In this document: piece by piece, positions 5,994 through 9,594 of the stretch
How positions within the stretch are numbered: the first letter of the stretch is position 1
Layout of the letters: the number at the start of each line of letters is the position of its first letter
Assembly (NCBI GenBank): GCA_964492545.1
Contig: CAZBKO010000092.1
Coordinates: 1-9,594 of the forward strand
Reading direction: 5' to 3'
Source of the DNA: RGIG1934 sp964492545
GTDB lineage: Bacteria; Bacillota; Clostridia; Lachnospirales; Lachnospiraceae
Length of the DNA: 9,594 nt
Position numbers and translations under genes: made by a program
The notes under the pieces: generated by a model
Told to the model about the DNA's origin: nothing
The model's input: the letters and a program-made list of their open reading frames with translations, nothing else
Database searches by the model: none

Positions 5994-7271
5994 TTAGCTC
6001 ATATCGCACACAAGCACAAATTCCATGCCATCATCACGCCTGTTGGCATAAATATCCCCATTCATTTTGTGCATAATCTGGCTGCAAATATACAGCCCCA
6101 GCCCGTTACCTTCTCTGTCTCCAACATTACTTCCTCTAAAAAAGCTGTCAAACAAATGAGGCATCTCGTTCTCATCCACAGCTTTTCCTGAACTAAAAAT
6201 AGAAATAAGCTGACAATAATCTTCCTCAGCAAATCCTATTTCTATTCTTCTTCCATCGCCATACTTAAATGCATTTTCAATAATATTCCCCACTGCCTCA
6301 TAAATTCTATTGATATCGCCGGACAGCATATGATTTTCGTAATCATTTATAATCAAATCTGTATGACGTATTTTACATTTCTCACTGTATCCTGCACATA
6401 TTTTATTTACCAAATCCCTAAGATAAAAGTCCTCAATAGAAACATCAATCGCAACAACATCATCAGTCTGGGATTTCACAATTTCCTTTACAAATTCATC
6501 TATTTCAGTTGTTTTCTCCTGAATCATATGTGCTGCCTCTTCTTTTTCGGCATCACTGTCATATATACCCTTTTCCAATGCCTTTGCATATAAATTGATT
6601 GCATTTAGAGGAGTTTTTATATCGTGGGATATTGATAATACAAGCATTTTCTTATCTCTCGCAAGCTTGTACTCATTCTTTTTGTGCTCATTTAGATTAT
6701 CTCTCAGCATCCCAATTCCCCAAATAAATTTGCCAAAATATCTATTTTTACTTTCCTTTATCTCATCGCTGTAATTTCCACGCGATAATTGATATGGCAT
6801 CTCACTGAGCTTGTTGAACGGTTTCATTACTGAATGATATACAAATATTAATATGCCAAGGCTCAAAACAAATGCAGCCACCATAAATAGTGATACTGCC
6901 ACAAGCATTGAATTCCTATTATCCGGCACTATGTAATAATATTTTGCATATCCTTCAATTGTTCCGTCCACATCCGTAATGGTATTTATCTGAGAATACA
7001 TACCGTTTTTTTCTTTGAAGAATTCTTCTGATAAATCTGTTGCAGGACAATACACTATGGATGTGATACAATCCGAATCAGAAATCAGCCTATCAAGCTT
7101 ACTGTCTGTTATTGTTTCCATGTCATTTATCTCAAGCTGCAGCCTATTTATTTCCACACGATGAAGCATATCTCTGTCCTCGTGTTCCGATTTCAAATAT
7201 GTAAATGCTCCTAATGCTATTGCACTATAAATGACAATCAGTATAATAATGTACTTTCTAAATTTCTTCAT
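5994..7271 (-). CDS. Membrane sensor histidine kinase
   Basis: A 425-aa kinase of a two-component system. From ATG 7271: TM1 about residues 7-26, an extracytoplasmic sensor region of about 94 residues with no recognised motif, TM2 about 121-145, a HAMP-like linker (VMKPFNKL onwards), the H-box SISHDIKTP with phospho-acceptor His216, the N-box NIIENAFKYGDG with Asn333, an F-box-like LFDSFFRG and the G2-box GNGLGLYI near 388-395. It should autophosphorylate and pass phosphate to the regulator encoded immediately upstream. ATG 7271 was chosen because it opens a basic signal-anchor sequence (MKKFRKYIII); the frame is open to TTG 7301, which would add ten non-anchor residues. The gene overlaps the end of the regulator by 14 bp, and GGGGAG (7284-7289) lies 12 nt upstream. 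The ligand is unknown; the esterase unit just downstream is a candidate target. Confidence 0.93.
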   Translation of the reverse strand: MKKFRKYIIILIVIYSAIALGAFTYLKSEHEDRDMLHRVEINRLQLEINDMETITDSKLDRLISDSDCITSIVYCPATDLSEEFFKEKNGMYSQINTITDVDGTIEGYAKYYYIVPDNRNSMLVAVSLFMVAAFVLSLGILIFVYHSVMKPFNKLSEMPYQLSRGNYSDEIKESKNRYFGKFIWGIGMLRDNLNEHKKNEYKLARDKKMLVLSISHDIKTPLNAINLYAKALEKGIYDSDAEKEEAAHMIQEKTTEIDEFVKEIVKSQTDDVVAIDVSIEDFYLRDLVNKICAGYSEKCKIRHTDLIINDYENHMLSGDINRIYEAVGNIIENAFKYGDGRRIEIGFAEEDYCQLISIFSSGKAVDENEMPHLFDSFFRGSNVGDREGNGLGLYICSQIMHKMNGDIYANRRDDGMEFVLVCDMS

Positions 7272-7938
7272 ATCTGTAGCCCACTCCCCAAACTGTGACA
7301 ATTCGTGTTGGATGCTTTTTGTCTTCCTCTAACTTATCTCGCAGCATCTTAATATGAACTGTGAGTGTATGGTAATCACTATCGCTTTCCATGCCCCATA
7401 TATTTGCAAATAAATATTCTTTGCTTAGTGTTTTTCCTGAATTTTCCACTAGCAGCACTAAAAGGTCATATTCCTTTATTGTCAAATTCAATTTCTCTCC
7501 TTTGAAATAGACCTCCATTCTGTCCTGGTCTATTCTTACATCACCTGATTCTACCACAGAAGCACTCTCATCTACCCCATAATATCTTCGAAAAAGTGCT
7601 GTTATTTTTGCACATAAAATATCAATATCAACCGGTTTTTCCACATAATCGTCTGCTCCCAGTGCAAAACCATTTATCTTATCGTTCTTATCAACTCTGG
7701 CACTCAGAATAATTATAGGAATATTTTGTTTTTCACGCACGCGTGTACACACTGCAAACCCGTCAATGCCCGGAAGCATAATATCAAGGAGCATCAGCCT
7801 TACATCATTTTCCTTCATGTACTCCAGGGCCTTTTCACCTGACTCAGCACAGTATATGGAATATCCCTGCTTTACTATGAATTTGCTCATAAGCTGTGAC
7901 AGCTCTTTGTTATCTTCCACTAATAAAATATCAATCAT
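7258..7938 (-). CDS. OmpR/PhoB-family DNA-binding response regulator
   Basis: A 226-aa cytoplasmic regulator. The receiver domain (1 to about 115) has the acidic pair Glu8-Asp9 in LVEDN, phospho-acceptor Asp52 in LLDIMLPG, Ser79 in ILSAR and Lys101 in VEKPVD. The C-terminal winged helix (about 128-226) ends with the typical VWGVGYRYE. ATG 7938 is chosen because GGAGG (7944-7948) lies 5 nt upstream; the in-frame ATG at 7950 overlaps that Shine-Dalgarno and would add four residues. The overlapping kinase is its obvious partner. It has its own extended -10 promoter. Targets cannot be read from the sequence. Confidence 0.95.
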   Translation of the reverse strand: MIDILLVEDNKELSQLMSKFIVKQGYSIYCAESGEKALEYMKENDVRLMLLDIMLPGIDGFAVCTRVREKQNIPIIILSARVDKNDKINGFALGADDYVEKPVDIDILCAKITALFRRYYGVDESASVVESGDVRIDQDRMEVYFKGEKLNLTIKEYDLLVLLVENSGKTLSKEYLFANIWGMESDSDYHTLTVHIKMLRDKLEEDKKHPTRIVTVWGVGYRYEEI

Positions 7939-7967
7939 ATTAACCTCCATAAATAGTTGTGTGAAAA

Positions 7968-7976
7968 ATTATATCA
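7968..7976 (-). promoter_or_regulatory. Extended -10 promoter of the two-component genes
   Basis: TGATATAAT on the minus strand is a perfect extended -10 (TGnTATAAT). Seventeen nt further up is CGGACT, sharing only GAC with the -35 consensus. Transcription would start near 7961, leaving about 23 nt of leader to ATG 7938. Confidence 0.6.
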
Positions 7977-8040
7977 TAATTCTTATAATCAGTCCGATTA
8001 TCAACAACCAAATAACTAGAGCACCTCTCTGCAAATTCAT
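7969..8040 (-). CDS. Possible tiny single-pass membrane peptide (23 aa)
   Basis: An ATG frame of 23 codons ending TAA sits between the VOC gene and the response regulator. The peptide starts MNLQRGALVI and is almost wholly hydrophobic (Trp, Leu, Ile, Gly) from residue 7 to 19, with Arg at 5 and 20, so it could span the membrane once. No good Shine-Dalgarno precedes it, and its last codons overlap the extended -10 of the two-component genes, so it would have to be made from a transcript reading through from the VOC gene. It may be chance in AT-rich DNA. Confidence 0.2.
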   Translation of the reverse strand: MNLQRGALVIWLLIIGLIIRIMI

Positions 8041-8058
8041 TGTAATAGCTTGAAGTTG

Positions 8059-8442
8059 TTAAACGGTAATTTCAATCTGGTTACCTTCTATTCCCACAAC
8101 ACAGCTCTCGTAATATCCATCACCTGTAGTTCTTGGACCACTGATTACTTCATATCCAGCCATTCTTAATTTATCTGTAAGTTCATTTACTTTTTCTGTA
8201 CTTCCTACGCTAAATGCGATATGAGCATAGCCTGTTCTCGTTGTATATTTTTCATCATCGTGCATCTCTGGTTTTGTCATTATTTCAAGTCTAGCTCCAT
8301 CACTGAAACTGATGAAGTAAGAGCGAAATCCTGTTTTCGCATTATGATAACCATCATTTGCTTTTCCTTCCAGAAAATTCACAAAGAACTCTTTTGCTTT
8401 TTCTAAATCTATTACATACATTGCAATATGTTCTATTTTCAT
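8059..8442 (-). CDS. VOC-family (glyoxalase I-like) metalloenzyme
   Basis: A 127-aa vicinal-oxygen-chelate protein made of two beta-alpha-beta-beta-beta modules. The four expected metal ligands of glyoxalase I-type enzymes are present: His5 (IEHIAMYV), Glu53 (ARLEIM), His74 (GYAHIAF) and Glu124 (NQIEITV). It is probably a small cytosolic lyase, isomerase or dioxygenase-like enzyme, or a methylglyoxal-type detoxifier; the substrate is not certain and many such proteins are only annotated as lactoylglutathione lyase-like. ATG 8442 is chosen since GGAG lies 6 nt upstream and VOC proteins usually start right at the first strand. An in-frame ATG at 8490 also has a good AGGAG 8 nt upstream and would add 16 residues (MVFMAESKKC...). 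Confidence 0.88.
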   Translation of the reverse strand: MKIEHIAMYVIDLEKAKEFFVNFLEGKANDGYHNAKTGFRSYFISFSDGARLEIMTKPEMHDDEKYTTRTGYAHIAFSVGSTEKVNELTDKLRMAGYEVISGPRTTGDGYYESCVVGIEGNQIEITV

Positions 8443-8530
8443 AATAATCTCCATTCCAGAGCATTTTTTTGATTCTGCCATAAAGACCATTTGTGATGCT
8501 CCTGCACAAAGAGTTATATTTTACATTTAT

Positions 8531-9130
8531 CTAATCTGGCTGCTGTCCATCATGGGCTATCCACTTGCACTCTGTTATCTCCATATTGCTAAATACTGCC
8601 TTGAACGATGAATTCTCAGGTGAGCATGCATATATTCCAAATTGAATTTTTTCATTACCTTCGTGCATATGGCATACTCGCATTTGTTGAAAGATTTCTC
8701 CGTCTTTTGAACACTCTATACAATAATCATCTTCTCTTCTGCTTAGACGATACCACATTTCCTTTACAGCTGCATCAATCTCAGTAGTCGCCCAATCTGA
8801 ATATCCGTGATTTGTCACCACACTTCCAAGATGCTGAAATCTGTCATTTTCGTATTCTATCGAACCCTTCAACCAGTTTTCACTATCCAGATACATTACA
8901 ATGCCGCACTGATCAAAACGTGTATGACTGTCTGTAAATTCTGTCTTCACCACAAAACTAAAGTACTTCTCTTCTGTTTCCATCTGAAACACTGGCGCAT
9001 TATCGTTTTGAAAATGGTAATAAGTTCTTTGCCATAAATCTGTATTTGGCTTTGTAATTATCTCAATTTCATTTTCTGCGATTTCATAATTTGCCGGTTG
9101 TCTTGTCCACTTAAATTGTTTCAAATCCAT
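8531..9130 (-). CDS. DUF1349 (YesU-like) concanavalin-fold protein
   Basis: A 199-aa protein matching the DUF1349 family typified by Bacillus subtilis YesU, a concanavalin A-like beta sandwich of unknown activity. Family-like stretches are the aromatic FSFVVKTEF (about 57-65), the FDQCGIVMYLDSENWLKGSIEY region (about 72-93), SVVTNHGYSDWAT (about 103-115), a WYRLSRREDDYCIECSKDG strand (about 126-144) and FGIYACSPE (about 168-176). There is no signal peptide, so it is cytosolic. ATG 9130 follows AGGAG by 7 nt and a strong extended -10 box. The VOC gene starts about 90 nt downstream on the same strand and may share the transcript. Carbohydrate binding is sometimes suggested for this fold, but no function is established. 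Confidence 0.88.
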   Translation of the reverse strand: MDLKQFKWTRQPANYEIAENEIEIITKPNTDLWQRTYYHFQNDNAPVFQMETEEKYFSFVVKTEFTDSHTRFDQCGIVMYLDSENWLKGSIEYENDRFQHLGSVVTNHGYSDWATTEIDAAVKEMWYRLSRREDDYCIECSKDGEIFQQMRVCHMHEGNEKIQFGIYACSPENSSFKAVFSNMEITECKWIAHDGQQPD

Positions 9131-9161
9131 TGTTTATCTCCTGTATGTTTTTAGTGCATCT

Positions 9162-9170
9162 ATTATAACA
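9162..9170 (-). promoter_or_regulatory. Extended -10 promoter of the DUF1349 gene
   Basis: TGTTATAAT on the minus strand is a perfect extended -10; transcription would start near 9155, about 25 nt before ATG 9130. The hexamer 17 nt upstream (GACCAA) is far from the -35 consensus, which an extended -10 can compensate for. Confidence 0.65.
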
Positions 9171-9248
9171 TATTAATCTTGAGTTTGGTCTCTTTATAAG
9201 AAATTTAGAGTTTGTTTGTATAGATATGTGAATTTTTTTCTTTCAAAG

Positions 9249-9566
9249 TTACTCTTCGTTATATTTACCATTGACATTTTCATATTCTACACATTTCTGT
9301 TTCTGAGGAAGGAAATGCTCCTTCGCAAATTCCATATTCTGAACAATTTCTACCGTACCAATATAGTTTTTATCTTTATCTCTAACTGCCATATATTTTA
9401 CAAGCATGCATTTTCCATTTTTCTCCATCCAAATTGGAATTTCATCTAATGTTCCTGCTCGAAATTCATCAATAATTTTCCTTACCTTTGCTTCTACTTT
9501 AGGTGGATGACATGAAAAAACCTCTCTGTCAATTGCCATCGAAGCTGCTGAAAAATCAACCGTTTA
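9249..9566 (-). pseudogene. C-terminal remnant of a CHPP-type PAS protein (DUF438/PAS_10-like)
   Basis: The frame 9539-9249 gives 96 aa beginning MAIDREVFSCHPPK, which matches the second half of the PAS domain found at the C-terminus of DUF438-like proteins: REVxxCHPPK, then IPIWMEKNGKCMLVKYMAVRD and YIGTVEIVQN. The first half of the PAS fold is missing. Upstream, the same frame carries eight codons (TVDFSAAS), then TAA at 9564-9566, then nine open codons to the window edge. No Shine-Dalgarno precedes ATG 9539. This suggests a gene broken by a stop and possibly an internal deletion. It could still be expressed as a small PAS-like protein, and the upstream part is outside the window, so the call is moderate. 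Confidence 0.5.
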
Positions 9567-9594
9567 TTTGATTGGAATTTTGATTTTAGCTTTA

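Overview
The window looks like chromosomal DNA from a low-GC, strictly anaerobic Firmicute, most likely a clostridial gut or rumen bacterium of the Lachnospiraceae type. The grounds are a single-chain pyruvate:ferredoxin oxidoreductase (seen at its N-terminus), strong GGAGG-type ribosome binding sites, AT-rich promoters, and a gene mix typical of that group (C39-like secreted peptidase, HSL-type esterase beside a condensation-like membrane acyltransferase, OmpR/sensor-kinase pair). The genus is inference only. Every supported gene lies on the minus strand, so the order of transcription runs from high to low coordinates.

Layout in order of transcription. (1) 9594-9131: a short C-terminal piece of a CHPP-type PAS protein that has an in-frame stop just upstream and looks like a relic. 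(2) 9130-8059: a DUF1349 (YesU-like) beta-sandwich protein with its own extended -10 promoter, then a small VOC/glyoxalase-fold metalloenzyme. (3) 8040-5994: a possible tiny membrane peptide, then an OmpR-family response regulator and its sensor histidine kinase, overlapping by 14 bp. (4) 5953-2326: a three-gene unit of HSL-type esterase, 601-aa acyltransferase with a multi-pass C-terminus, and stand-alone SIR2-family protein. The first two overlap by 8 bp, the next pair are 12 bp apart, and the unit has its own -10 box. (5) 2260-438: metF (methylenetetrahydrofolate reductase) from its own promoter, followed by a membrane-anchored C39-like peptidase. (6) 367-1: a clear sigma-A promoter and the first 95 codons of pyruvate:ferredoxin oxidoreductase, cut by the window edge.

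Three points deserve attention. The intercistronic RNA between metF and the C39-like peptidase can fold into a 19-bp hairpin whose only three non-Watson-Crick positions are all G-U on the transcribed strand; it buries the peptidase Shine-Dalgarno sequence. The esterase has an ideal GGAGG site followed 7 nt later by ATC rather than ATG, with 27 further family-like codons before the first conventional start (TTG), suggesting a rare non-AUG start or a lost start codon. The SIR2 protein lacks the zinc-binding cysteines of deacetylase sirtuins, keeps the Asn/His pair of the NADase-type class seen in anti-phage systems, and is tied to an esterase/acyltransferase pair, an unusual partnership. No CRISPR array, insertion sequence, tRNA or rRNA was seen, and no gene-free stretch exceeds 300 bases.
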